Assembly: GCF_003148665.1 (NCBI RefSeq)
Contig: NZ_QGGQ01000013.1
Location: 1-36,106 of the forward strand
DNA length: 36,106 bases
Source: Maribacter polysiphoniae
Lineage (GTDB): Bacteria; Bacteroidota; Bacteroidia; Flavobacteriales; Flavobacteriaceae
Reading direction: 5' to 3'
The notes under the pieces were generated by a model that saw only the letters and a list, made by a program, of their open reading frames with translations, was not told where the DNA came from and ran no database searches. The position numbers were made by a program, and so were the translations under genes. Shown piece after piece: positions 8,065 to 16,261 of the stretch (within the stretch, counting starts at the first letter, position 1; each line of letters starts with the position of its first letter).

Positions 8065-8550
8065 TTATTTACTATACTGTAAATACTTTTCCGGGATAGG
8101 GAATTCTGGTGTTGCACGTTGCCAATACATACTAAGAATCCACCATCTCTCTTTATAGTAAGCTAATTGAATGCTGTGTACATTTTTGACATAAGACTTG
8201 CCAGCTTCCATATCTTCAAGGCTATGAAAAGATTCGCAAGTACTTATGCAATGGGCAATATTGCCATACCTTTCTTCAACTCTACCTATTTCCCTCTCAT
8301 AAAAGCCAGAAGTTCGTTTGGTTTCCATCCAATGTCCAATCCTACTTATGTATTCGTCAGGTGATAAAAACTGAGGTCTTAAATTACCATTCGCATCATT
8401 TTCATAACTGATTAATTTTCCATCAGGATGAAATAAAAACCGATAGAATTCCCAATCACGGGCTTCTCCTGGTTCACCACCTATACAAGCATAGGAGGTT
8501 TTAATAATATCATCCATGGTCTGAACACTTTTTAAATACTCTTCTTTCAT
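8065..8550 (-). CDS. SnoaL/NTF2-like protein of unknown function
   Basis: 161 residues that look like a cone-shaped alpha+beta NTF2-like fold (SnoaL / DUF4440 type): an N-terminal helix (EEYLKSVQTMDDIIKTSYACI), the strand region WEFYRFLFHPDGKLISY, a helix SPDEYISRIGHWMET, and a C-terminal sheet (AHCISTCESFHSLED ... VHSIQLAYYKERWWILSMYWQRA). Such proteins range from enzymes to ligand binders, and the sequence does not show which. It has no signal peptide. It lies between the MITE-like element and a long gene-free region and may be unrelated to polysaccharide synthesis. The family call is by fold pattern only. Confidence 0.7.
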   Translation of the reverse strand: MKEEYLKSVQTMDDIIKTSYACIGGEPGEARDWEFYRFLFHPDGKLISYENDANGNLRPQFLSPDEYISRIGHWMETKRTSGFYEREIGRVEERYGNIAHCISTCESFHSLEDMEAGKSYVKNVHSIQLAYYKERWWILSMYWQRATPEFPIPEKYLQYSK

Positions 8551-9127
8551 AAAAGTTTTCTTAGTTAATGTTAAAATTGTTTTAAATTGTAAATGTAATT
8601 AATAAAGTAGAATAATCTACCTATAAGGTTTATTGCTATTCTCTAAAATTAAGCGCGTTTTGAATATTCATGATACATTGCTGAATTTTGTTGTCTAAAT
8701 CAATATTAGGTCTGTTTTTTATACTTTATATAAATTTCTAATTCTTGACAAAACAACAATTTCTTATTGACAGGACACATTTTTTCAGGCAAAACCCCTA
8801 AAACAATCGACAAGCCTCCTATAATCCTAAAAGATTAAATCACTTCATAGTTTAAGTATTGAGAATAAGATACAGGTTCTTATGCAATTGCATCCTTTTT
8901 TTTGTTTTTTTTCAATCAATAAGAACCCATTATACGTATCAATCTCAAAAGTCGTATGAAAATTGGAAAAAGAAAGAATAAACTATCCCGGAGTTCGTGT
9001 TCTGATCTTTTTTTGCATTGCCCCAAATGCACGGCATTCATGAATACCTTTAAAAAACAATAGACATGCCCATGAATAAAAAACGAACGAAAAAATGCCA
9101 GGCTGAAATTCTTTTTAAAATCGGCCT

Positions 9128-9215
9128 GTCATTCCGAATGAGGCACGAATAGGAATCGCACTGGAATATGGTTATGTGATTTTCCCTCACTCGTTCCTCC
9201 CTCCATCGAAATGAC
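9128..9215. repeat. Dispersed REP-like palindrome
   Basis: Bounded by GTCATTCCGAATGAGG and CCTCCATCGAAATGAC, which are imperfect inverted copies. The inner part, TATGTGATTTTCCCTCACTC then GTTCCTC..TCGAAATGAC, resembles the 5' part of the 101-bp repeats at the right end of the window (TGTGATTTCTCAGTCGTTCC, then TCTTTCGAAATGAC). This kind of intergenic palindrome is frequent in flavobacterial genomes. Confidence 0.6.
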
Positions 9216-9216
9216 A

Positions 9217-9252
9217 TGGTCTTATGTGATATGGTCTTATGTGATATGGTCG
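9217..9252. repeat. 15-bp tandem repeat, about 2.4 copies
   Basis: ATGGTCTTATGTGAT occurs twice in a row, followed by ATGGTCGT, directly after the REP-like palindrome. The unit shares TTATGTGAT with the palindrome itself at 9172-9180, so it probably arose by slippage of that sequence. Confidence 0.8.
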
Positions 9253-9404
9253 TCCTCTTTAGTAACACCTTGATTTGCTACTAAAATAGCTATGCCTTGG
9301 CTCATTTGCCCAGAATTCAACTGCTCACTAAAACCGTGGTGTACGATACTTTTTTTAAGGTCTATTTCTTTTTTGTATCGCCCAAAAAAGAACCAGGACC
9401 GAAC

Positions 9405-9429
9405 AACCAAGGTACAGTGTACCTTGGTT
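9405..9429. repeat. Perfect 11-bp inverted repeat with a 3-nt loop
   Basis: AACCAAGGTAC, then AGT, then GTACCTTGGTT. The stem is perfect, but neither strand has a T run after it, so it does not look like an intrinsic terminator. It lies in the gene-free region and shares CCTTGGTTTG with the short repeats at 9267 and 9567. Confidence 0.8.
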
Positions 9430-9754
9430 TGGAGGGGCCAGCTGTAGCCATGGCTAGTAGACTAACATTATCCATGATATATAAACTGTAATGCCACAGC
9501 GCCCAGGCCGCTTTCACTTACGTGAAATGCTCTTTGGACGCCTTCCTTTCACCATCTTATGGAAATACTTTGGTTTGCTATGAAAATAAAAATAGGCCGT
9601 AAAACCTATCGACTAGCTTTTCGAACCAAATGGGGACATTGATTTGCAATGAACTGTCCGAAACTTGATATGGAATATTCAGGGGCGATCTCCTTCTATA
9701 GTGCAGCTGTTTGGGCCGTTAGAATTGTTTTTTTACAGTTTTGTCAAAGTTTTA

Positions 9755-10786
9755 TTATTGGTTAACACGATAACGGGGAAAATACTGCAATGTTTCATCG
9801 GAATAATGAATATCATTTCGCTGTTGAACCAAATCTTCGTAGATAGTTGGATTTACTTTATATTTCCAAACTTTGAATGGTAATGTATATTTGGAAAACC
9901 CTGATTTAAAATAGAATAATGAATCTTCCTTAGCACCAACACCACCGCCAAGATTCAAATAACTGTAGTGCTCCTGCTTTCCTCTAATCCGCATTTCATC
10001 TATGAGTAATTTAATAGGATTTAAATCGAGATATCGTTGACTGGCTCCGGAAAGATGATATTGGATTATCTTATTTTTCTTTATGAACATGGCCCCTCCG
10101 GCAACATCACCGGTCTTTATGCTAATGGCGAGTAATACCTCAGTCTCGAAATCTGAACTGTTGATTAAATCCAGGAAATACTTTTTGTCAAAGAAGTACG
10201 CCTTGTTGGCTTTTACCCGCCTCATATTTTCATAGTACAATTCAATAAACGAATCCAAATCAGCAGGTATATCGGCATTTTTTATTTTGTAAATAGTTCT
10301 GGATTTGTTGATATAAGTCCTAAGTCTCCTGTTATAGAGTTTCCATTGCTTATCAATTGTTTCATCCAGGTCTATATAGACCACGCTCCCGAGCGATTCC
10401 GTATTGCCCAGTTTAAGCAAACAACTTTCTTGGTATGGTATAAATGCGTTTAATCTGGAAAAGACTGAAATAATTTTTTGTTCTTTAAAACACTGATTCA
10501 ATTCTTTTTGAAATAAATTGATGTTAAAATCAGAGGGTGTGTCATTGGTAATGGGGCCGGGATACCCATAAACTGAAGTAGCATCTTTATATATCGAAAG
10601 ATGTATCTTTCTGAATAGCAAGGGTAAAACAATAGATTTGCCATTTTCGGAATAGTGGATTAAAACAGGTTCCTCTCCATTAGCCTTGGCTGCGTGATGG
10701 TAGTCGTAGGTATGGTAAAAATCAGCGAAATCGCATTTTTTTACTAGATTGTCCCAAATTTCCTTCTCCCTTATGATTTCAATCAT
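9755..10786 (-). CDS. FemAB-like aminoacyl/acyltransferase (GNAT fold), copy 2
   Basis: 343 residues, clearly paralogous to 2510-3577. Shared blocks in the same order are FYHTYDYHH, DATSVYGYPGP, ISVFSRLN, RRLRTYINKSR, ELYYENMRRVKANKAYFF, AGGAMFIKKNKIIQYHLSGA, LIDEMRIRGKQE and YLNLGGGVGAKEDSLFYFKSGFS. By eye roughly half or more of the positions are identical. It should have the same chemistry as copy 1 with a different acceptor or donor. It is separated from the rest of the acyl cassette by about 1.2 kb without genes, the SnoaL-like gene and the MITE-like element. It is the next gene after the phosphoglycosyl transferase at 11041-11646. A candidate -7 box lies 34-41 bp upstream. Confidence 0.8.
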   Translation of the reverse strand: MIEIIREKEIWDNLVKKCDFADFYHTYDYHHAAKANGEEPVLIHYSENGKSIVLPLLFRKIHLSIYKDATSVYGYPGPITNDTPSDFNINLFQKELNQCFKEQKIISVFSRLNAFIPYQESCLLKLGNTESLGSVVYIDLDETIDKQWKLYNRRLRTYINKSRTIYKIKNADIPADLDSFIELYYENMRRVKANKAYFFDKKYFLDLINSSDFETEVLLAISIKTGDVAGGAMFIKKNKIIQYHLSGASQRYLDLNPIKLLIDEMRIRGKQEHYSYLNLGGGVGAKEDSLFYFKSGFSKYTLPFKVWKYKVNPTIYEDLVQQRNDIHYSDETLQYFPRYRVNQ

Positions 10787-10819
10787 AAAATTGATCTAAG
10801 CTTTGTTAAGATTTGGCTG

Positions 10820-10827
10820 CAAAAATA
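10820..10827 (-). promoter_or_regulatory. Candidate Bacteroidota -7 box upstream of FemAB-like copy 2
   Basis: On the minus strand the octamer TATTTTTG fits TAnnTTTG exactly and would start a transcript with a leader of roughly 27 nt. No TTTG is found at the -33 position, so this is a half-match only. Confidence 0.3.
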
Positions 10828-10921
10828 ATTAAGTTGATTTTGATCGCATGCATGTCTATTGTAGCACCTATTCAAAAGATATGTACCGTAGTGGTAGTAC
10901 TATTATCACAAATATCGTGGT

Positions 10922-10962
10922 TTAAGCGTATTATATCATAATATTTCGTTAAAAACGCTTAA
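10922..10962. repeat. Nested palindrome, possible operator or hairpin
   Basis: TTAAGCG at 10922-10928 pairs exactly with CGCTTAA at 10956-10962. Inside, TATTATATCATAATA is itself a near-palindrome. It lies between the phosphoglycosyl transferase 1 stop and FemAB-like copy 2. It has no T run on the minus strand, so it is more likely a protein site or RNA hairpin than a terminator. Confidence 0.35.
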
Positions 10963-11040
10963 TCTATCGCTAATAAACAAATATTACATGAACAAATAAT
11001 GTCAATTATAAGCTTTGACCTTACGTAGACCAATATTTTT

Positions 11041-11646
11041 TTAGGAGTTTCCTTTCCATGGTTCAAAGATATCGTGTTCACTGGAGGCAATTCCGTCTCG
11101 CTTGAATACTTTATAAATGGTTTTCAACAGAATTTTTACGTCGGTACCAAAACTCAGATGATCAACATACCACACATCATAGATCCATTTTTCTTCCCAG
11201 GTTATGGCATTTCGTCCATTTACCTGCGCCCAGCCAGTGATACCCGGCTTTACCAAATGTCTCCTGGCCTGTTCTTCATTGTACAATGGAAGATAATTAT
11301 CCAACATTGGTCTAGGTCCTACGATTGACATATCCCCTTTTAAAACATTGATTAATTGAAGCAGTTCATCCAAGGAGTAATTTCGAACAAATCCACCAAT
11401 TTTCGTAATACGTTCAGCTTGATTACGCGTTTCACCACCCTTGTCTTTCGGATCTTTCATGGTCTTGAACTTGATGATGGTAAAATATTCGGCATTTTTC
11501 CCAGGCCTTTTTTGAAGGAAAAATGGTTTTCCGTTATTGGCAAACAGTAGTAATATGGTCAATATGATGATGAGCGGTGATAATAGGAGCAATGCTGTAA
11601 ATGATATGGTTAAATCGAGAATTCTTTTAAAAAACCTTTTATACAT
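11041..11646 (-). CDS. Initiating sugar-phosphate (phosphoglycosyl) transferase, copy 1
   Basis: A 201-residue monotopic phosphoglycosyl transferase of the PglC/WcaJ superfamily, lacking the long WbaP-type N-terminus. It would move a sugar-1-phosphate from a UDP-sugar to undecaprenyl phosphate at the inner membrane, the first step of repeat-unit synthesis. It shows an N-terminal re-entrant hydrophobic helix (residues 11-36), KFKTMKDP at 59-66, the catalytic Asp93-Glu94 in SLDELLQLINVLKGDMSIVG, PRP, and PGITGWAQVNGRN. UDP-sugar specificity cannot be read. About three quarters of its residues match the copy at 13090-13698; the C-terminal 25 residues diverge. Confidence 0.93.
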   Translation of the reverse strand: MYKRFFKRILDLTISFTALLLLSPLIIILTILLLFANNGKPFFLQKRPGKNAEYFTIIKFKTMKDPKDKGGETRNQAERITKIGGFVRNYSLDELLQLINVLKGDMSIVGPRPMLDNYLPLYNEEQARRHLVKPGITGWAQVNGRNAITWEEKWIYDVWYVDHLSFGTDVKILLKTIYKVFKRDGIASSEHDIFEPWKGNS

Positions 11647-11962
11647 TGTATTCTATTTTAGATGTTCCTTTATTTAAAGCTCCACGAGAATATCATCCAA
11701 GATATGCAGATACCTTGAAAATCACTATTTTAAAAGGCAAAGAAAATAAAATCGTTTTTTTTCTGGCTAAACTATGTCCATTATTAGCGCAACGACAATT
11801 TATTAAGATGAATGAGATTTTACTCGTGTTAATTTCCTATAAGTGATATTTATTTTTAATAATCCATTAATTCAGGAATTGTCCGTCATTCATTTTGTTT
11901 GTGGTGATTTTTGAAATTTACGGACGGATTCTGAATGCAAAAATTCAAAATGCAATCGGGGA
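11647..11962. other. Intergenic region between the VOC gene and phosphoglycosyl transferase 1
   Basis: 316 bp. The part next to the transferase start (about 11647-11690) resembles the equivalent stretch upstream of the second transferase (13699-13745), so the duplication includes leader sequence. An imperfect inverted repeat with arms at 11871-11887 (TTCAGGAATTGTCCGTC) and 11923-11935 (GACGGATTCTGAA) lies just downstream of the VOC gene. It has a long loop and is not a classical terminator. No gene is seen. Confidence 0.5.
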
Positions 11963-12748
11963 TTAAAGCCAAATACCTTCTGGAATTGGTTTTTCCTCCA
12001 CTATTTCAATCAGCATATGATCAGGTCCTCGAACATAAAAACTTTTTAGTCCATGAATTGGATCTATTTTAATATCGTGCACAATTTCTACACCTGCCGA
12101 TTTCATTTGTCTAAAAACGGGGTCGATATTTGCGAAGGAAAATCCGATATGATCGAATGCGGTACCATCTGTAGGTTTGAATTCGGCAGGAAACCAAGAT
12201 CTTTCTTCAACGGGCCTACCATTCACCATGATATTAATATTGTCTACGTGTAGCTTGTTCCATTTAAATAATCCGTTACCCCATGGTTGTGCACTTTCAT
12301 GTTCTGGGAGCAAGCCAAGGTGCAATTTGAACCAATCCATGGTCTCATCAACATCAGAAGCCAAAAGGTGTATGTGCTCAAAAGTATGGTTCTTGTTTCC
12401 GGTAAAGACCTCAACAACCTCATTGTTGGGGCCCAAAAAGTACATCCAATGGCCATCGCCAAGTGGGTTAATGGGAGTATGTACGGCTATCCCTTCTTTA
12501 ACTCGCCAGTCGAACTCAGATTGACCATCCACACCCGACCAGCCAATATGCCATAGACAGGAACCAATGTGGGTTTCAGGGGATTCTACGACCTGATCGA
12601 GTAACAAAAAGGATTTCTCGGTAAAAAGAGCATCTGTCTTACCTCGGTACTTCACCTTTTTGGCCCCAAAGTATTTTTGATAGTAGGCAATAGTCGTATC
12701 AGGATCCGTTACATTAAGGTGCACGTGGTGGAAGTTTGCTTTATCCAT
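11963..12748 (-). CDS. Two-domain VOC metalloenzyme (extradiol dioxygenase / glyoxalase-like)
   Basis: 261 residues built from two vicinal-oxygen-chelate domains. Domain 1 (about 5-117) starts FHHVHLNVTDP and has possible metal ligands His8, His67 and Glu113. Domain 2 (about 122-252) starts FEHIHLLASDV with possible ligands His125, His200 (FDHIGFSF) and Glu248 (MLIEIV). The layout is that of catechol 2,3-dioxygenase-type proteins, where only domain 2 binds iron. Here both halves keep the H-H-E pattern by my alignment. Ring cleavage is not an expected step in polysaccharide synthesis, so the role is unknown. The gene sits between two duplicated phosphoglycosyl transferase genes and may be passenger DNA. 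Confidence 0.82.
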   Translation of the reverse strand: MDKANFHHVHLNVTDPDTTIAYYQKYFGAKKVKYRGKTDALFTEKSFLLLDQVVESPETHIGSCLWHIGWSGVDGQSEFDWRVKEGIAVHTPINPLGDGHWMYFLGPNNEVVEVFTGNKNHTFEHIHLLASDVDETMDWFKLHLGLLPEHESAQPWGNGLFKWNKLHVDNINIMVNGRPVEERSWFPAEFKPTDGTAFDHIGFSFANIDPVFRQMKSAGVEIVHDIKIDPIHGLKSFYVRGPDHMLIEIVEEKPIPEGIWL

Positions 12749-13089
12749 AGTTGTTTTGTATAAAGAGGTTTACAAATAAATCGGATTATTAATATAGTGA
12801 TTATTGTAAAACCTTTGGGAATTCATTTTTTTGAAAACTTTCCATAGTTTCTACCTCCTTTAATCTACATTTTGGTAGGGTATGGCCCTTAAAATATTAC
12901 ATCGGCCCTTTCTTACTATTCGCTGTAAGACATTCTAGTCAATAACCAATGGGTGTAGTAATAATATCCATTTAATGGATTTAGGTCGTACGATGGGATA
13001 AAGCTTTGTGAGCCATGATGTACGGCTCCGATTGTGCTTTGTCAAATTGATTGTCAGAGACCTTTGACAATACCTTAAACTTGGTTTAT
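12749..13089. other. Intergenic region upstream of the VOC gene
   Basis: 341 bp without an ORF of note. TTTATTTG on the minus strand near 12771-12778 matches seven of eight positions of a -7 box, without a -33 element. Next to the phosphoglycosyl transferase 2 stop there is a short hairpin, TTGTCA..TGACAA (about 13049-13068), lacking a T run. Nothing else is recognised. Confidence 0.4.
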
Positions 13090-13698
13090 TTAAGAGTTAC
13101 CAGTCCATGCCGCCCAAGCATCTCCTTCCTCTTCGGTATAAATATCGGCTCGTTTCAATACTTTTTGGATGGTCTTCAACAAGATTTTCACATCGGTACT
13201 AAAACTTATATGGTCAACATACCACACATCAAGTTCAAATTTTTCTTTCCATGATAGGTTATTACGCCCATTTACTTGGGCCCAGCCCGTGATACCTGGC
13301 TTTACCAAATGCCTCCTGGCTTGTTCTTCATTGTATAAGGGAAGATAGATGATCAAGAGCGGACGAGGTCCTACGATAGACATGTCCCCTTTTAAGACAT
13401 TGATTAACTGAAGTAGTTCATCCAGAGAATTATTTCGGATAAATTCACCAATTTTTGTAACGCGCTGCGCTTGATCGAGTAATTCACTATCCTGATCTTT
13501 GGGATCTTTCATGGTCTTGAACTTGATGATAGTGAATATTTCGGCATTTTTCCCTGGTCTTTTTTGCAGGAAAAAGGGTTTTCCGTTATTGGCGAACAGC
13601 AGTAAAATGATCAAAATGATGATGAGTGGTGATAATAGGAGCAATGCTATTACTGAGAGTATTATATCGATAATTCTTTTAAAAAAGTTGGTATACAT
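13090..13698 (-). CDS. Initiating sugar-phosphate (phosphoglycosyl) transferase, copy 2
   Basis: A 202-residue PglC/WcaJ-type monotopic transferase with the same layout as copy 1: hydrophobic re-entrant helix 11-36, FANNGKPFFLQKRPGKNAE at 35-53, KFKTMKDPKD, catalytic Asp93-Glu94, GDMSIVGPRP and PGITGWAQVNGRN. Upstream and coding DNA align with 11041-11690, so this is a relatively recent tandem duplication. The segments that differ are around residues 69-80 and the C-terminal tail, which may affect substrate choice. It follows the WbuB-like gene by about 200 bp and, from its place right after the FucNAc genes, may be the one that starts this repeat unit. Confidence 0.93.
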   Translation of the reverse strand: MYTNFFKRIIDIILSVIALLLLSPLIIILIILLLFANNGKPFFLQKRPGKNAEIFTIIKFKTMKDPKDQDSELLDQAQRVTKIGEFIRNNSLDELLQLINVLKGDMSIVGPRPLLIIYLPLYNEEQARRHLVKPGITGWAQVNGRNNLSWKEKFELDVWYVDHISFSTDVKILLKTIQKVLKRADIYTEEEGDAWAAWTGNS

Positions 13699-13899
13699 TG
13701 TAATCTATTTATTAGGTGTTCCTTTTTTTTATAGTGCCCCAGCCATATCTTCCATTATATTTCGAGAGTTATAAAGCTACTTATTCATAACGCAAAGAAA
13801 TACAAAAAACCTTTTCTGCCCTTACCAAATTAAAAATTGGTTTAACGGCAATTTTTTTGATGAACCAAGTTGTATCTGATTATTTCCCTGAATTTTCTT

Positions 13900-15114
13900 T
13901 CAATTTAAGGTGGCGATAGCCTTAATAATTGTAGTATAAGCTTTGTTAGGTTGTAAGTTTGCCTTCATATATTCATAACCATTTTTACCAAGTTGTTCCC
14001 TAAGTTCTTTACTTTCATATAGCTTAACTAATTTTTCTTTTAACTCCTGTTTATTACCTGCCTCAGCCCATAATCCAGAATTGGTTTCCTCCAACATTTT
14101 TCCGAAATCCGTTTGAAGGTCTAAGGAGGCTAGCACAGGCTTTTTTGCCCCATAATAGGACAATACCTTTGACGGAAAATTGGGAATGGTAAAATCCTCA
14201 CTTAGCGAAATCAAACCAATATCAGCTGCTCTTAACAGTTGGTAATAATCTCTCTTGGGAATTGAATTTTTGAAAATCATGTTTGTCATTTTATTGGTTT
14301 TCACCATGTTGGCTATTTTTCCCTTTTCGGTACCATTACCAATAATATAAAAAACCAAATCTTGAATTTCAGAACAGGATTTTGCCAATTCCACTATGTT
14401 TTCCAACTTTTGGGGCCTACCAATATTTCCACCAAAAATGACTATAAACTTATCACTTAGCCCATACTTTGATTTTATTGACCCAACATCCCCATTAACA
14501 TCAAAATTAGGTAGACGTTCCCAATTTGGAAGTAGATGAAGCTTGTTCATGTCTAAATAAGGATTATGCTTTTTTACATACTCTACATTTGCTGGGGACA
14601 TGCATCCTATACTATCAGATTTCTCATATAATTTGATTTCCTTTTTTCTGAAATAGGAATGAATTAACCCATTTGTCTTCATCATTTTAAGATCCACTGC
14701 ATTTTGCGGAAAAATGTCCCTTAAAATTAAATAAAGCTTTCCTTGTGATTTTTTCTTTATCCATAATCCAACATCAATCAAGGTTATTGGCGGGGTAGGC
14801 AAAAGTATCAAGTCAAAATCAAGCGGAATCTTATTCTTTTTCAGTACATTTTTATATTGATATGGTAGCATTAGATTGGCTATTCCTTTTTGCAATAGTC
14901 CAACATTGAATAATTTATTGGTCTTCACCCTAAGTACCTTTACACCGGCTTCTATTCTGAGGCCAATTTTGGATTCGTCCAAGGCCGGAGCCAGCACCAA
15001 TATATCATGGCCTTTATGGTGAAATTCCTGTACCAAATCTGTCCAAAGAGTATTACCCTTTTCAGCATTACTGAATTGCAATGCAAGAAATATTATCTTT
15101 TTTACTTCGACCAT
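13900..15114 (-). CDS. wbuB: WbuB-type GT4 glycosyltransferase (probable L-FucNAc transferase)
   Basis: 404 residues, GT-B fold, glycosyltransferase family 4. The N-terminal domain starts KIIFLALQFSNAEKGNTLWTDLVQEFHHKGHDI. The linker DIFPQNAVDLKMMKTNGLIHSYFRKKE is characteristic of the WbuB/WcaI-like group. The donor domain begins KFIVIFGGNIGRPQKLENIVELA, and the acidic motif region is ISLSEDFTIPNFPSKVLSYYGAKKPVLA. WbuB homologues regularly follow fnlABC and transfer L-FucNAc; here it overlaps fnlC by 13 bp. The function is therefore an inference from both family and context. Confidence 0.85.
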   Translation of the reverse strand: MVEVKKIIFLALQFSNAEKGNTLWTDLVQEFHHKGHDILVLAPALDESKIGLRIEAGVKVLRVKTNKLFNVGLLQKGIANLMLPYQYKNVLKKNKIPLDFDLILLPTPPITLIDVGLWIKKKSQGKLYLILRDIFPQNAVDLKMMKTNGLIHSYFRKKEIKLYEKSDSIGCMSPANVEYVKKHNPYLDMNKLHLLPNWERLPNFDVNGDVGSIKSKYGLSDKFIVIFGGNIGRPQKLENIVELAKSCSEIQDLVFYIIGNGTEKGKIANMVKTNKMTNMIFKNSIPKRDYYQLLRAADIGLISLSEDFTIPNFPSKVLSYYGAKKPVLASLDLQTDFGKMLEETNSGLWAEAGNKQELKEKLVKLYESKELREQLGKNGYEYMKANLQPNKAYTTIIKAIATLN

Positions 15115-16235
15115 ACTACTCTGTTAATATAATCAACATAAGAGATAATAATTCGAACTACTTTTTCACTCACATTGGGCATTGAGTAATCACTGACCGG
15201 CCTAAAATTCCGATTCGGATTTCTTTGCTGTACTTCTAAAGCGGTTAACGCTTGTAATATCCGCTCTGGATTCATACCAACCATCATTACGGAGGCCTCT
15301 TCCATGGCTTCCGGGCGTTCATGTGCCTCTCTAATATTCAAGGCCCTAAAATTTAGAATTGAGGATTCTTCCGAGATTGTACCACTATCAGATAATACTG
15401 CAAACGAATTATATTGTAATGCATTATAGTCAGAAAAACCTAAGGGTTTTAAAAATTGAATATTTTTATGTGCTTTGATTTTTTTGGCATCCAACATGTT
15501 TCTTGTTCGTGGATGCGTTGAAACAATTACTGGGTAATCATACTTTTCGGCAATCTGGTTCATGGAAGAAATAAGTCCCTCAAAGTTTTTAGGATTGCTT
15601 ATGTTTTCTTCCCTATGGGAAGAAACAACGAAAAATTTTCCTTTCTTTAGGTTTAGTTTTTCAAGGACCTCGGAAGCTTCGATTTTTTGTTTGAATTTGT
15701 ACAGAACTTCGAACATAGGGCTTCCGGTCTTGATGATACGATCAGCAGGCAAACCTTCCCTTAAAAGATATTCACGGGCGATATCGCTATAGGTAAGATT
15801 AACATCGGCCACGTGGTCCACTATTTTTCTGTTGGTTTCCTCAGGTACACGTTGGTCAAAGCATCTATTCCCAGCTTCCATATGAAAAACAGGAATTTTT
15901 CGTTTTTTCGCAGGAATGGCACATAAGCAAGAATTGGTATCTCCTAAAACCAAGAAGGCATCGGGATTTATCTCCTCTAATACAGGATCAATTTTAATTA
16001 AAATATTTCCAACCGTTTCCGTGGCATTTTTACCAGCTGCGTTTAGAAAATAATCCGGCTTACGAATGCCAAGATCGTCAAAGAATATTTCATTAAGTTC
16101 GTAGTCGTAGTTTTGTCCTGTGTGCACCAAAGTATGGTCAATGGCATCATTGGCATCCAATGCGTTCAATACACAAGCAAGACGAATTATCTCGGGTCGG
16201 GTGCCTACTACAGTTAATACTTTTAGTTTTTTCAA
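15102..16235 (-). CDS. fnlC: UDP-HexNAc 2-epimerase, UDP-L-FucNAc synthesis (FnlC/WbjD)
   Basis: 377 residues, GT-B-like fold of non-hydrolysing UDP-GlcNAc 2-epimerases. It shows VVGTRPEIIRLACVL (residues 9-23), HTGQNYDYELNEIFF, VLGDTNSCL, HMEAGNRCFDQRVPEETNRK, SSHREEN and the SDSGTISEESSIL loop. The NYDYELNEIFFDDLGIRKPDYFL segment and position after fnlB identify the FnlC/WbjD branch, which converts UDP-N-acetyl-L-pneumosamine to UDP-N-acetyl-L-fucosamine, instead of WecB. It lies 26 bp after fnlB and overlaps wbuB. Confidence 0.92.
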   Translation of the reverse strand: MKKLKVLTVVGTRPEIIRLACVLNALDANDAIDHTLVHTGQNYDYELNEIFFDDLGIRKPDYFLNAAGKNATETVGNILIKIDPVLEEINPDAFLVLGDTNSCLCAIPAKKRKIPVFHMEAGNRCFDQRVPEETNRKIVDHVADVNLTYSDIAREYLLREGLPADRIIKTGSPMFEVLYKFKQKIEASEVLEKLNLKKGKFFVVSSHREENISNPKNFEGLISSMNQIAEKYDYPVIVSTHPRTRNMLDAKKIKAHKNIQFLKPLGFSDYNALQYNSFAVLSDSGTISEESSILNFRALNIREAHERPEAMEEASVMMVGMNPERILQALTALEVQQRNPNRNFRPVSDYSMPNVSEKVVRIIISYVDYINRVVWSK

Positions 16236-16261
16236 TGTAATGCTATTATGATTGGTTAAAT

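Larger units (their letters stand above)
8551..9754. other. 1.2-kb region without a convincing gene, rich in short repeats
   Basis: Only short reading frames with unnatural composition occur here and none resembles a family. The region contains a dispersed REP-like palindrome (9128-9215), a 15-bp tandem repeat (9217-9252), a perfect 11-bp hairpin (9405-9429) and three degenerate copies of ACnTTGrTTTGC(T/A)A at 9267, 9567 and 9636. Base composition is more GC-rich between 9280 and 9700 than in the flanks, which may mark the remains of a lost gene or element. I could not reconstruct a protein from either strand. Confidence 0.55.

Noticed and set aside
9219-9250. Short tandem repeat considered as a CRISPR remnant
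   Set aside because: The units are contiguous with no spacers, and no cas gene is present.
9050-9268. 72-codon minus-strand reading frame
   Set aside because: It consists of the tandem repeat and REP-like palindrome (TISHKTISHKT), with no family resemblance.
9297-9883. Two short plus-strand reading frames
   Set aside because: One spans the hairpin at 9405-9429 and has an unnatural composition; the other overlaps the FemAB-like gene on the opposite strand.
11646-11846. 66-codon plus-strand reading frame upstream of phosphoglycosyl transferase 1
   Set aside because: No domain pattern, and it lies in the duplicated leader region; the equivalent frame is not kept upstream of the second copy.
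13049-13068. TTGTCA..TGACAA hairpin after phosphoglycosyl transferase 2, considered as a terminator
   Set aside because: No T run on either side and only a 6-bp stem.
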